This document shows positions 34,912-42,815 of a DNA stretch of 64,000 bases, piece after piece. The stretch covers positions 46,898 through 110,897 of the forward strand of contig NZ_FPIR01000011.1 in assembly GCF_900119155.1 (NCBI RefSeq), given 5' to 3'. The stretch is from Ruminococcus sp. YE71 (lineage in GTDB: Bacteria; Bacillota; Clostridia; Oscillospirales; Ruminococcaceae). The notes beneath the pieces are model-generated. The model was not told the DNA's origin and did not search any database. It worked only from the letters and a program-made list of their open reading frames with translations. The position numbers and the translations under genes are program-made. Each line of letters opens with the position of its first letter. Positions within the stretch are counted from its first letter, which is position 1.

Positions 34912-35475
34912 ATGGCAGAAATACTTGACATTGTAGACGAAAACGGAGTTCCCACGGGACAGACCGTTGACCGCGAGACCGCGCATCTCAAAGGCATACC
35001 GCACCGCACCTCCCACGTATGGCTTCTGAGGGTTAAGAACGGCAGGGTGCAGGTGCTTCTCCAGAAGCGTGCCGATCACAAGTCGGCATTCCCCGGCTGT
35101 TACGATATCTCCAGCGCGGGGCATATCCCTGCGGGCGTGGATAATATCTCCTCGGCACTCAGAGAGCTCAAAGAGGAACTCGGAGTAACGGCCGTCGCGG
35201 AAGACCTGCATTACTGCGGTATCAGGCGTATCCGATACGACGATGAATTCTTCGGCAAGGAGTTTCACGACAGGCAGGTGTCGAAGGTCTACGCCCTCTG
35301 GAACGACACCGACGAAAGCGGGTTCGACCTGCAAGAAGAAGAGGTGGACAGTGTCCTCTGGATGGACTTTGACGAGTGCGTCAGACGCGTCCGCGAGAAC
35401 AGCTTCAAGCACTGTATCGTGATGGAAGAGCTGATGCTGCTGAAAGACCACATCGACAGCCGCCTGACAAAATAA
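34912..35475 (+). CDS. Nudix hydrolase (IDI-like)
   Basis: 187 residues from the ATG at 34912 (AAAGGAGAAACC before it). The Nudix box reads GHIPAGVDNISSALRELKEE followed by LGV, with the metal-binding RELKEEL intact. The opening (EILDIVDENGVPTGQTVDRE) and HRTSHVWLL belong to the group that includes isopentenyl diphosphate isomerases and YfcD-like hydrolases. The substrate is probably a nucleoside diphosphate derivative. The HD-domain gene follows after 23 bp in the same unit. Confidence 0.9.
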   Translation: MAEILDIVDENGVPTGQTVDRETAHLKGIPHRTSHVWLLRVKNGRVQVLLQKRADHKSAFPGCYDISSAGHIPAGVDNISSALRELKEELGVTAVAEDLHYCGIRRIRYDDEFFGKEFHDRQVSKVYALWNDTDESGFDLQEEEVDSVLWMDFDECVRRVRENSFKHCIVMEELMLLKDHIDSRLTK

Positions 35476-35498
35476 ACACTCAAGGGAGATGAACCACT

Positions 35499-36188
35499 AT
35501 GAACAGCTTTCATGAAAACGCGGAGAGATTTCCGCTGTACAACAGGATCAGACAGGATCACGATATCAGCGTGTACATAAAGGCGCAGAACGAGTCGATG
35601 CAGGCGATGGGGTATACCGAACACAGCTTTGCTCACATCGGCGTCGTTGCCGACCGCGTAGGGTACATTCTGGAGACACTGGGTCTGGACGACCACACGA
35701 TAGACCTCGCCCTGACGGCAGCATGGATGCACGATCTCGGGAACGTCATAAACCGCGAAGATCACAGCCAGTCGGGCGCGATGATGACCTTCTATCTGCT
35801 GGACAAAATGGGCATCCCCGCTGAGGATATCGCACCGATAATCAAGGCCATCGGCAACCACGACGAAGGCTGCGGTCTGCCTGTGAGCAAGATCGCGGCG
35901 GCACTTATCATTGCCGACAAATCCGACGTCAGAAGAAGCCGCGTTCAGGACAAAGACAAAACGAATTTCGATATCCACGACAGGGTGAACTATTCCGTCA
36001 AGTCGTCGGTGCTGAAGATCAATCAGGATCATACGGCGATCAAGCTGAAGCTCGAGATCGACACAAGATACGGCGAGATCGGCGAATACTTCGAGATCTT
36101 CATGGAGCGAATGCTGCTCTGCCGCAAAGCCGCGGGATTTCTCGGTCTTGAATTTCATCTGATAATCAACGAGCAGACTTTGATGTGA
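35499..36188 (+). CDS. HD-domain metal-dependent phosphohydrolase
   Basis: 229 residues; AAGGGAG precedes the ATG. Metal ligands of the HD superfamily are visible: HSFAHIGVVADR, the HD pair in AWMHDLGNVI, a third His in AIGNHDEG and the distal Asp in LIIADKSDVRRSR. Such enzymes hydrolyse nucleotides or other phosphate esters. It lies behind the Nudix gene and before a strong terminator, so the two are probably co-expressed, perhaps in nucleotide housekeeping. The substrate cannot be told. Confidence 0.88.
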   Translation: MNSFHENAERFPLYNRIRQDHDISVYIKAQNESMQAMGYTEHSFAHIGVVADRVGYILETLGLDDHTIDLALTAAWMHDLGNVINREDHSQSGAMMTFYLLDKMGIPAEDIAPIIKAIGNHDEGCGLPVSKIAAALIIADKSDVRRSRVQDKDKTNFDIHDRVNYSVKSSVLKINQDHTAIKLKLEIDTRYGEIGEYFEIFMERMLLCRKAAGFLGLEFHLIINEQTLM

Positions 36189-36210
36189 GATACTACTGAA
36201 AAAATACAGA

Positions 36211-36248
36211 AACGGATAGCTGGCATTGAACCGGCTATCCGTTTTATT
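36211..36248 (+). terminator. Terminator of the Nudix-HD unit
   Basis: AACGGATAGCTGG pairs with CCGGCTATCCGTT (one G-U), then TTATTAT. Confidence 0.82.
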
Positions 36249-36366
36249 ATCTTATATTGCGAGCCTTGCCCACCGAAACAAACCCGTCAAGCACCGCCCG
36301 AAGATCAGTCTCCGCCTCAGCTTCCCAGCAGCGAACGCCCTCGACGGTGTAGAATAGGCACATACA
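36247..36366 (-). pseudogene. C-terminal remnant of an unknown gene
   Basis: The reverse strand is open for about 39 codons, ending FYTVEGVRCWEAEAETDLRA, VLDGFVSVGKARNIR and a stop. Composition is like core genes. It has no start and stops abruptly at the boundary with the AT-rich fragment at 36372, so an insertion or deletion probably removed the rest. Confidence 0.5.
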
Positions 36367-36371
36367 GTGAA

Positions 36372-36686
36372 TTGCCAATCTTAGTAATAGCTGAAAGAGA
36401 TGCAGCAGATGTAGTGACTGGAAACCTTAAAGCATTTGAATTGTTTGACAAAGTTTATATGTCATCAAAGGATGGATTAAATAATGACTTTATAAAAACA
36501 GACGATGTTCTTAAAAATGGTTCATGTGTTATTTATATCATGGTAGATAAATATTGTACTGATGGTCACGGATACGACCTTGAATCAACATTAAATGATA
36601 TTATCGAAGACTCTGATTCGGAATATGATTTCATATCAGAAGGACGCTTTGGGGAGTTTTATTATATTCATCCAATCAACGATTAG
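36372..36686 (+). CDS. Probable 5'-truncated gene at the island edge
   Basis: 104 residues; the only possible start is TTG without a ribosome-binding site. The sequence (LPILVIAERDAADVVTGNLK, DFIKTDDVLKNGSCVIYIMV, FGEFYYIHPIND) looks like genuine protein of an unknown family, possibly a small alpha/beta fold. It is AT-rich, unlike the remnant on its left, so it is probably the 3' part of a foreign gene whose beginning was lost. The 240 bp behind it contain a loose ATTCTCA/TGAGAAT hairpin near 36690-36720 and the promoter region of the next gene. Confidence 0.5.
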   Translation: MPILVIAERDAADVVTGNLKAFELFDKVYMSSKDGLNNDFIKTDDVLKNGSCVIYIMVDKYCTDGHGYDLESTLNDIIEDSDSEYDFISEGRFGEFYYIHPIND

Positions 36687-36858
36687 CTGCATTCTCAAAT
36701 AACATTTCTCCAATGAGAATATTTTGCGAAAAGCGTTAATTAGACATACTTTTTGCAAGTAAAAATGAATTCATATGACAAGGTAATGAGTAACCGCTAG
36801 ATAACTTACCACCAATCCCACTCAACTCAAAATTGATAAAATAGATCTACAGCACTAT

Positions 36859-36889
36859 ACACTCTCCGTAATTTTTTTACGGAGAGTGT
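36859..36889 (+). terminator. 11-bp perfect hairpin overlapping the next promoter
   Basis: ACACTCTCCGT (36859-36869) pairs perfectly with ACGGAGAGTGT (36879-36889). Its last T is the first base of the -35 box of the ATPase promoter. It could insulate the module from upstream reading or regulate the promoter. Confidence 0.6.
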
Positions 36890-36917
36890 TGACTTTTCAT
36901 AGAAAATAGTCTATAAT
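36889..36917 (+). promoter_or_regulatory. Promoter of ATPase/TOPRIM-like module 1
   Basis: TTGACT (36889-36894), 17-bp spacer, TATAAT (36912-36917). Confidence 0.82.
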
Positions 36918-36937
36918 ATAATCAGGCGGTGATAAAA

Positions 36938-38038
36938 ATGCTCAAAAGATTTGAAGTAACAGGCTTTAAGAATTTCAAGGATACGCTGACAATTGATTTT
37001 ACAGATGTCAGGGACTATAAGTTCAACACCGAATGTATTACCGATGATACTATCAGCAAAATGATAGTTTACGGCAAAAATTCTGTCGGCAAGTCAAATC
37101 TTGGGCTGGCGGTTTTTGATATAGTAACGCATCTTTTCTCCAAAAAGGTCAATGAAGATCTCTATGTCTATTATCTGAACTCGGAGAGTCAGCAGGATTA
37201 TGCTGAATTTAAATATTTATTCCGATTCAATAATGCTGATGTTTGGTATCGCTATAAGAAAAACGCTCAACAGGAGTTATTGTTTGAAGAAATAGCTATC
37301 GACAATGATCTGTTTTTCAGATATGATTTCAGAAACGGCGAAGTAGCTTACGGCGAGACATTTCGGGCAATTGCAGGCTCGTTACGTTTTAAAAACCTGA
37401 ACGTTGAATCCGCACTCAGCTATTTTGTCAATAATGTTTCCCTCGAAGAAAATCACCCTTTGTCTCAGATGATCTCCTTTGTTAATTCAATGCTCTGGTT
37501 CAAATGTCCTGACGATGATGAATATATAGGATATAAATTCAAGAGGACAGACTATTATAGTTTCCTTAAAGATGATACACTCAGGAACGAATTTCAGCAA
37601 TTCCTCTACAATGCAGGCGTAAAAGAAAACCTCGACATAAAAAAAGAACCCGATGGAACAATGGCTCTGTACTTCGACACAGCCACACCCATGCCGTTTT
37701 TCAAGGTCGCATCAAGCGGCACTAAGGCACTTTACACTTTCTTTTACTGGTACAAGACCGCTAAAGATGTTTCTCTTATCTTCATCGACGAATTCGATGC
37801 TTTTTACCACTATGAACTTGCTGAAAGCATCGTCAGACTGTTGGAGAAAATGCCGCATACGCAGGTCATTCTCACTTCGCATAATACCAATCTGCTGACT
37901 AACAGAATAATGCGTCCCGACTGCTATTTCATTCTCTCGGACAACAAGCTGACCTCGTTTGCAAATGCGACCGACAGAGAGCTTCGTGAGGGTCACAACC
38001 TCGAAAAGCTGTACAAGAGCGGTGAGTTCGATGGCTAA
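36938..38038 (+). CDS. AAA (ABC-like, AAA_15/OLD-type) ATPase, module 1
   Basis: 366 residues from the ATG at 36938 (AGGCGGTG upstream; a GTG at 36929 is the alternative). N-terminal LKRFEVTGFKNFKDTLTIDF is the usual beta-strand entry of SMC/OLD-type ATPases. Walker A is VYGKNSVGKSNL near residue 46, a signature-like SSGTKAL precedes Walker B LIFIDEFDAF near 281, and a switch histidine stands in ILTSHNTNLL near 312. This is the compact AAA_15/AAA_21 form used in OLD, PARIS, Septu, RloAB and related phage-defence systems. It overlaps the TOPRIM-like gene by 8 bp, so the two proteins should be made together. Confidence 0.88.
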   Translation: MLKRFEVTGFKNFKDTLTIDFTDVRDYKFNTECITDDTISKMIVYGKNSVGKSNLGLAVFDIVTHLFSKKVNEDLYVYYLNSESQQDYAEFKYLFRFNNADVWYRYKKNAQQELLFEEIAIDNDLFFRYDFRNGEVAYGETFRAIAGSLRFKNLNVESALSYFVNNVSLEENHPLSQMISFVNSMLWFKCPDDDEYIGYKFKRTDYYSFLKDDTLRNEFQQFLYNAGVKENLDIKKEPDGTMALYFDTATPMPFFKVASSGTKALYTFFYWYKTAKDVSLIFIDEFDAFYHYELAESIVRLLEKMPHTQVILTSHNTNLLTNRIMRPDCYFILSDNKLTSFANATDRELREGHNLEKLYKSGEFDG

Positions 38039-38615
38039 GGAAAAGGCAAAAATACTGATGCTTGTCGAGGGTGCAAAGACTGATGTCAAACTGATGACGC
38101 ATCTGCTTGAGGTCTATGGCATCGACAATAATCACACGATCGTTTCTTACAACACGAACATTTATACGCTGTACAACGAGATGTTTGCTGACGGTGATCC
38201 AGACAGCAAGGATCTGCTTCAAGTGCTTAAAGCTCATGAGACTGATGTTTCTTTAAAGCCTATTTTTGATGAGAGCTATTCCGACATCCTTCTTATCTTC
38301 GATCTTGACCCACAAGACGGACTGTATTCTGCTGAGAAGATAATCAAAATGGCAGAATACTTTGTAGAATCATCGGACATGAGCAAGCTCTACATCAACT
38401 ATCCGATGGTCGAAGCATTCTACCACATGAAGTCGATACCCGATCCCGACTATTGCAGCTACACCGTGACTATGCAGGAACTGACTGCACGCTCATACAA
38501 GGAAAGAGTCAACCGTGAAAACCGCAATCATAATTACCAGAAGTTTGCGGTTGACAGATCGGAATGCAGTACAGTTATCAAGCAGAATATTGAAAAAGCT
38601 GAAATGATAGCTTAA
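38031..38615 (+). CDS. TOPRIM/RloB-like putative nuclease partner, module 1
   Basis: 194 residues; the ATG lies inside the end of the ATPase gene (38031, overlap 8 bp). The first strand and loop, ILMLVEGAKTDVKLM, has the conserved Glu13 of TOPRIM and RloB-like domains, and LLIFDLDPQDG gives the DxD motif at about residues 91-93. Such domains hydrolyse nucleic acid phosphodiesters with magnesium. The rest (YINYPMVEAFYHMKSI...) is shared with RloB/DUF4435-like proteins only in outline. The frame stays open for 47 codons after the TAA at 38613, which suggests a truncated C-terminus. The function as an effector gated by the ATPase is inferred. Confidence 0.65.
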   Translation: MAKEKAKILMLVEGAKTDVKLMTHLLEVYGIDNNHTIVSYNTNIYTLYNEMFADGDPDSKDLLQVLKAHETDVSLKPIFDESYSDILLIFDLDPQDGLYSAEKIIKMAEYFVESSDMSKLYINYPMVEAFYHMKSIPDPDYCSYTVTMQELTARSYKERVNRENRNHNYQKFAVDRSECSTVIKQNIEKAEMIA

Positions 38616-38759
38616 ACAGCGGATGATACACTTTATTCAGATCTGATAGAAGTGCTGAGAAAGCAGACCCAAATGCTCTCGGAAGAAGAAAGACTGTATG
38701 TGCTTTGCACTTGTGCATTTTACATAGTTGATTACAGTCCCAAACTGATCGGGCAGTAA
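38616..38759 (+). other. In-frame coding-like extension after the stop of module 1
   Basis: Directly after the TAA the same frame continues with DDTLYSDLIEVLRKQTQMLS, then EEERLYVLCTCAFYIVDYSP and KLIGQ before the next stop at 38757. The composition is protein-like and helical. It may be the lost C-terminus of the TOPRIM-like protein (nonsense mutation) or recoded. Confidence 0.5.
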
Positions 38760-38905
38760 TGAATGTTCTACATCAACCATACACCAAAAATAAACCAATT
38801 ACGATTTTTCAGTGTAGTTATTAATGAGGTTATTGTGGGGCATATTATAACAAGGAATAAATCAAGAAACATTTTGCAAGTATAATAGTGAAAGAGAGAA
38901 GGAAG

Positions 38906-39253
38906 ATGGGACTGTTTAAGATCACATTGACTGACGACAAGGTGCTAACAAGCTATATGGGCTCAAAACCTAATGAATCACCGATCAGCGATGCTTGGTA
39001 TGGCATAATTCAGTGTTTAAGAATTGGCGGGGACGTGATCGACGTATCTGATGAACGTGATCCGAATAAGCCATTGTATATGGATCTGTCATTTACATTC
39101 AATACAGACACAGCAGAGAGAACCCTGCCAAGTGATGATGAACCAATTGATCCACTGAAAGATCTCGATGCTTTGCTTGATTGGCTGGAAGAAAATCCTG
39201 ATGAGCTGAAACGTCTTACTAAGCTTATAAATGAATCACGAAATCAGAGATAA
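38906..39253 (+). CDS. Small acidic protein of unknown function
   Basis: 115 residues from the ATG at 38906 (AGAAGGAAG upstream; GTG 38888 is less likely). The protein is strongly acidic (DDEPIDPLKDLDALLDWLEE, ENPDELKRL), has no membrane segment and no cysteine apart from one. I do not recognise a family. It lies 290 bp behind the ATPase/TOPRIM-like pair in the same AT-rich island; a TATAAT at 38881 could be its -10 box, with no good -35. The 146 bp before the frame otherwise show nothing recognisable. Confidence 0.6.
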   Translation: MGLFKITLTDDKVLTSYMGSKPNESPISDAWYGIIQCLRIGGDVIDVSDERDPNKPLYMDLSFTFNTDTAERTLPSDDEPIDPLKDLDALLDWLEENPDELKRLTKLINESRNQR

Positions 39254-39437
39254 GCAGTGTAATTATTATTTCAAGAGTGCAATGGTGAATAGTGCAAACA
39301 CTCACTGACCTTTGCATTCCTGGCTTCTCTTGGCATTATATGCGTTCTTCTCCATCAATAAAAAATCTTCTAAACCTCTTGATTTCCCGAACGCAATAAA
39401 TGAAATATCTTAACTGTATTAATATGGAGTACTTATC

Positions 39438-40022
39438 ATGAAAAAGGTTAAGAAATATATCATTCTAATTTTACTTTTAATTTTTATCGGTATTTTTGTC
39501 CTTTTTTATTTTTTTGATCCGCTTGAACAATTTCATAATTACACATTACCTTCTGGTGATAGTGATTTTGTTCTATGTTACTATCAAGCTGATTTAGGTG
39601 CAAAAGATAAAACATATTACATTATTGATGAAGATGGAAACATTAAGAAAAACATTTCAGAATTTCCTCTTAATTATAGTAAACTAGCTGAGTGGAATAG
39701 TAAATGCAAGATTCAATTTAAAAGCGATAAAATTAGTAATGACATGATTGAAAAAATAAAGATAATCAATCCAAATAATTGTCGAACTGTATCTCATGTT
39801 GGAGAAAGCGAAATTGCATATCCTGAATCTTGTTACTATGTAGTACATATTAAAGATGACGAAATATCAATGCAATCAATAAAGATAATTTATTATAATG
39901 GCTCTTTAGGAAATTCACCAAAATTAGTAAGTGTATGTCGGAGTCAGTACACCGATGACATATGCGAACTTATTGATAAAAAGGTTTATGAATATGAAAG
40001 CTATATACACCCAAGTTATTAA
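39438..40022 (+). CDS. Membrane-anchored protein of unknown function
   Basis: 194 residues. A short basic N-terminus is followed by a long hydrophobic stretch (YIILILLLIFIGIFVLFYFF, about 7-26), so the rest is outside the cell, anchored or secreted. The exported part is rich in Asn, Lys, Tyr and Ile and has several cysteines. The gene is one of the most AT-rich in the window, unlike the nitrilase gene after it, and is probably foreign. GGAG stands in ATATGGAGTACTT before the ATG. The 184 bp upstream hold no gene or clear promoter. Family unknown. Confidence 0.6.
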   Translation: MKKVKKYIILILLLIFIGIFVLFYFFDPLEQFHNYTLPSGDSDFVLCYYQADLGAKDKTYYIIDEDGNIKKNISEFPLNYSKLAEWNSKCKIQFKSDKISNDMIEKIKIINPNNCRTVSHVGESEIAYPESCYYVVHIKDDEISMQSIKIIYYNGSLGNSPKLVSVCRSQYTDDICELIDKKVYEYESYIHPSY

Positions 40023-40134
40023 TTCTTGTGAAGACGTATTTTGAAACAGCTGAACTGCTAAATGAATTATTATTAGCCATAGCACCATAGCCTATTGGCG
40101 CACCCGTTTTCCGTTCCACACAAGTCTGATTAGG

Positions 40135-40168
40135 CGTAACCGCCAACCAATCGTAACCGCCAACCAAT
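40135..40168 (+). repeat. Two tandem 17-bp repeats
   Basis: CGTAACCGCCAACCAAT occurs twice without a gap (40135-40151, 40152-40168) in the 357-bp gap between the AT-rich island and the nitrilase gene. The rest of that gap holds a terminator and a promoter only. Confidence 0.75.
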
Positions 40169-40195
40169 CCCCCAAAAAAAATTATTCCCACCAAA

Positions 40196-40226
40196 AAGAG
40201 CCGTGCTGACTGACAACACGGCTCTT
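40196..40226 (+). terminator. Terminator at the right edge of island 2
   Basis: AAGAGCCGTG pairs perfectly with CACGGCTCTT; flanking A- and T-rich sequence is short (TCTGTAT). Confidence 0.68.
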
Positions 40227-40319
40227 CTGTATATCATATGCTGGAAACAACTATACCTGCCCTGTTGAAGATTGATTACCGCACGCCAAATGAAAAATCA
40301 TCAGCCGCAACCACCCGCC

Positions 40320-40348
40320 TTGATTTTCAACCATCCATGTGATATAAT
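40320..40348 (+). promoter_or_regulatory. Promoter of the nitrilase gene
   Basis: TTGATT (40320-40325), 17-bp spacer, TATAAT (40343-40348). Confidence 0.7.
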
Positions 40349-40379
40349 AAAATCATCAACACCGCAAAGGAGCACCGAC

Positions 40380-41243
40380 ATGAGTAAACTGAAAGTCGCA
40401 CTATTACAGATTAATCCCACCGGCACGCTCGCGGGGAATCTCGCGAAGGGCGTTGCTGCTTGCAGGAAAGCTAAAACGCTTGGCGCGGACGTTGCGCTGT
40501 TTCCGGAGATGTTCAGCATCGGGTACGATATTTACGAGCGGTCTGCGGAGGTCTGGACAGCGGAAGCTATCTCTGCCGATGATGAGTTCGTTTTGACCTT
40601 CGGGCGGTTAGCGGCTGAGCTTGAGATGGCGGTCGGGGTGACCTTTCTTGAAAAGCATGAGCCGAAGCCGCTGAACACTTTGGTGCTGTTCGACAGGTTA
40701 GGCAGGCGGGCGCTGAAGTACTCCAAAGTTCACACCTGCGATTTCAGTGCGGAAGCTGCGCTCGACCCGGGGGACGGTTTTCATGTCTGCGACCTCGACA
40801 CTGCGGTCGGCTCGGCGAGGGTGGGTGCGATGATCTGCTTCGACCGCGAATTCCCTGAGAGCGCGAGGGTGCTGATGTTGAAAGGCGCGGAGGTAGTCCT
40901 CGCGCCCAATGCCTGCCCGATGGAGATCAACCGTCTCGCCGCGCTGAGGACGAGGGCTTACGAAAATATGCTCGCCGTCGCGACCTGCAATTATCCCGAC
41001 AGCGTCCCCGACTGCAACGGTCACTCGACGGTGTTCGACGGGGTAGCGTGGCTGCGCGACGAGCCGGGCGTGCGCGATATGTGCATACTCGAGGCGGACG
41101 GCTCGGAGAATATTTTCACCGCTGAGATCGACCTCGATATTCTTCGAGAGTACCGTGCGCACGAGGTCATGGGAGATGCTTACCGAAAGGCGTGGGCGTA
41201 CAGCGACCTGACGGAGCAGACCACTGATCCTTCCGACAGATAA
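40380..41243 (+). CDS. Carbon-nitrogen hydrolase (nitrilase superfamily)
   Basis: 287 residues from the ATG at 40380 (AAAGGAG upstream). The Glu-Lys-Cys triad of the nitrilase superfamily is present: Glu in DVALFPEMF, Lys in LKYSKVHTCDF, Cys in VGAMICFDREFPE. The opening KVALLQINPTGTLAGNLAKG is typical of amidases such as N-carbamoyl-putrescine amidase or omega-amidase relatives. The enzyme hydrolyses a non-peptide C-N bond; the exact substrate is not predictable. It stands alone between its own promoter and a strong bidirectional terminator. Confidence 0.92.
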   Translation: MSKLKVALLQINPTGTLAGNLAKGVAACRKAKTLGADVALFPEMFSIGYDIYERSAEVWTAEAISADDEFVLTFGRLAAELEMAVGVTFLEKHEPKPLNTLVLFDRLGRRALKYSKVHTCDFSAEAALDPGDGFHVCDLDTAVGSARVGAMICFDREFPESARVLMLKGAEVVLAPNACPMEINRLAALRTRAYENMLAVATCNYPDSVPDCNGHSTVFDGVAWLRDEPGVRDMCILEADGSENIFTAEIDLDILREYRAHEVMGDAYRKAWAYSDLTEQTTDPSDR

Positions 41244-41248
41244 AACAG

Positions 41249-41275
41249 GCGGCACTCCTGCGAGTGCCGCTTTTT
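41249..41275. terminator. Bidirectional terminator between converging genes
   Basis: GCGGCACTC (41249-41257) pairs with GAGTGCCGC (41262-41270), then TTTTT on the plus side. The GNAT stop codon begins at 41275, so the minus transcript ends here too. Confidence 0.85.
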
Positions 41276-41694
41276 CACGTCAAATCTTTTCGGTAGCCGA
41301 TCTGGTGGTAGCCCTCGACTTCGCACTTGTTCTCCAGCAGGGCGAATCTCGTGTAGCCGTTCTTCTCGTAGAACAGCGGATTGGTGAAGCCCGCTGTCCA
41401 GAGGTAAATATGCTCCATGCCGATGTCGGCAGCTTTCTGCTCCAACATCGTCAGCAGCTTTGTGCCGAGCCCGTGACGGCGGTGGGGTTCTGCGATCCAG
41501 AGGTCGGTGAGATAAAACCACTTGTGCTCGGTGATGCCCGAAACGTACCCGATGACCGCACCGCTGTCCTCGAGGACAAACTGAAACCGCTCGGTCTTTC
41601 GCTGAGGCACGCCGTCCGCCATCTCGATCTGACGGAAGTCGTCGTAGATGCGCTCGAGCTCGGCGGGTGTGATATCTCGGTCGGTGATGTTCAT
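41275..41694 (-). CDS. GNAT family N-acetyltransferase
   Basis: 139 residues. The acetyl-CoA-binding segment reads LTDLWIAEPHRRHGLGTKLL (R/Q-x-x-G-x-G/A pattern as RRHGLG), followed by TAGFTNPLFYEKNGYTRFAL, the usual C-terminal helix and strand. This places it firmly in the Gcn5-related fold; the acceptor is unknown. It follows the RhuM gene by 15 bp and is read in the same direction, so both may share the promoter at 42768-42796. Confidence 0.9.
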   Translation of the reverse strand: MNITDRDITPAELERIYDDFRQIEMADGVPQRKTERFQFVLEDSGAVIGYVSGITEHKWFYLTDLWIAEPHRRHGLGTKLLTMLEQKAADIGMEHIYLWTAGFTNPLFYEKNGYTRFALLENKCEVEGYHQIGYRKDLT

Positions 41695-41709
41695 TGGCGA
41701 TCTCCCCGG

Positions 41710-42738
41710 TCAGTGGTTTACGTTATCGTCTGACAGTTCAAGTGCTTCTATCATCTTATCAAAATCACTCTGATAGAGTTTGTCCTGGATCACACGGTAC
41801 TGTTCAAATTCACTTTCGGCAAATGCTTTTGCAATAGCAGCAGTCACCTTGCCCTTGTCATGAAGTATCTCGGCATCGTTGAATTGCAGGAAGGCGTCGA
41901 GCTTTTCTGCCCAGTCCGCCATTGTCATGGGAATATGACGGCGAGCCTGTCTTGCGGCATAATCGAGATACATCGTTACGATCTCATTGAGCTCGGTCAT
42001 CTCTTCTTTGTTGAGATAGTTCTTGGCGACTGAAACGTCGGTCTTAACTATCTTGCCGTCGGGAGCATTTTTCCAGTTGGTCAGACCCATGTGTTCCTTA
42101 GTGTGGTCGGCTCGGTCAACTATCATCTCCGCAGCGGTCTTTCCGTGAACGGCGTAATGCATCTTGTTCTGCACCATCGCAAAAAAGTCCTGAGTGATCC
42201 TGCTGTTCTTGTCGTAGTCCACCGCAGTTGAGTATATGTCCGTTATCTTCTGATAGAACCGCCGCTCGCTTGCTCTGATCTCCTGTATCTCTGCAAGCAG
42301 GTGCTCGAAATAGTCCTCGCCGAATATCTGACCGTTCTCAAGTCTGTTTTTATCAAGCACATAGCCCCGCTTTGCAAAGGTGTCGAGAACTCTTGTCGCC
42401 CACTGTCTGAAAGCGGCAGCCTTCTCGCTGTTCACCCTGTAGCCCACCGCCATTATAGCCGACAGGTTATAGAACTTATACTGATAGTTTTTTCCGTCAT
42501 CGGCAGTTTGTGCAAATTTTGCACAAACTGAATTCTCATCGAGCTCGCCCTCATCGAAGATGTTCTTCAGATGCTTTGTGACAACCGTTCTGTCAACGCC
42601 GAACAGCTCGCCGAGAGCCTTCTGAGTGAGCCACACGTCGTTATCCTGCACCCGAACTTCAATTCCGTCATCAGCTGCATCACGAGTGAACACAAGGAAA
42701 TCGACCGTGCTGTTTCTTATCTGCAATTTGTTATTCAA
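41710..42738 (-). CDS. RhuM family protein
   Basis: 342 residues. The N-terminal part, VWLTQKALGELFGVDRTVVT, then KHLKNIFDEGELDENSVCAK, is the winged-helix-like start of the virulence RhuM family; later RVNSEKAAAFRQWATRVLDT and a DYAARQARR segment complete it. RhuM genes are frequent in genomic islands and sometimes lie near restriction or Fic genes; a function is not established. The gene has its own promoter. No restriction or toxin gene lies beside it here. Confidence 0.9.
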   Translation of the reverse strand: MNNKLQIRNSTVDFLVFTRDAADDGIEVRVQDNDVWLTQKALGELFGVDRTVVTKHLKNIFDEGELDENSVCAKFAQTADDGKNYQYKFYNLSAIMAVGYRVNSEKAAAFRQWATRVLDTFAKRGYVLDKNRLENGQIFGEDYFEHLLAEIQEIRASERRFYQKITDIYSTAVDYDKNSRITQDFFAMVQNKMHYAVHGKTAAEMIVDRADHTKEHMGLTNWKNAPDGKIVKTDVSVAKNYLNKEEMTELNEIVTMYLDYAARQARRHIPMTMADWAEKLDAFLQFNDAEILHDKGKVTAAIAKAFAESEFEQYRVIQDKLYQSDFDKMIEALELSDDNVNH

Positions 42739-42767
42739 GCCGTCACCACCTTTTAAAATTCTTTTTT

Positions 42768-42796
42768 ATTGTATCACAAAACGTCGGTATAGTCAA
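42768..42796 (-). promoter_or_regulatory. Promoter of the RhuM gene
   Basis: Reverse strand TTGACT (42796-42791), 17-bp spacer, TACAAT (42773-42768). Confidence 0.72.
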
Positions 42797-42815
42797 TCAT
42801 CTGACCGCATCCGCG

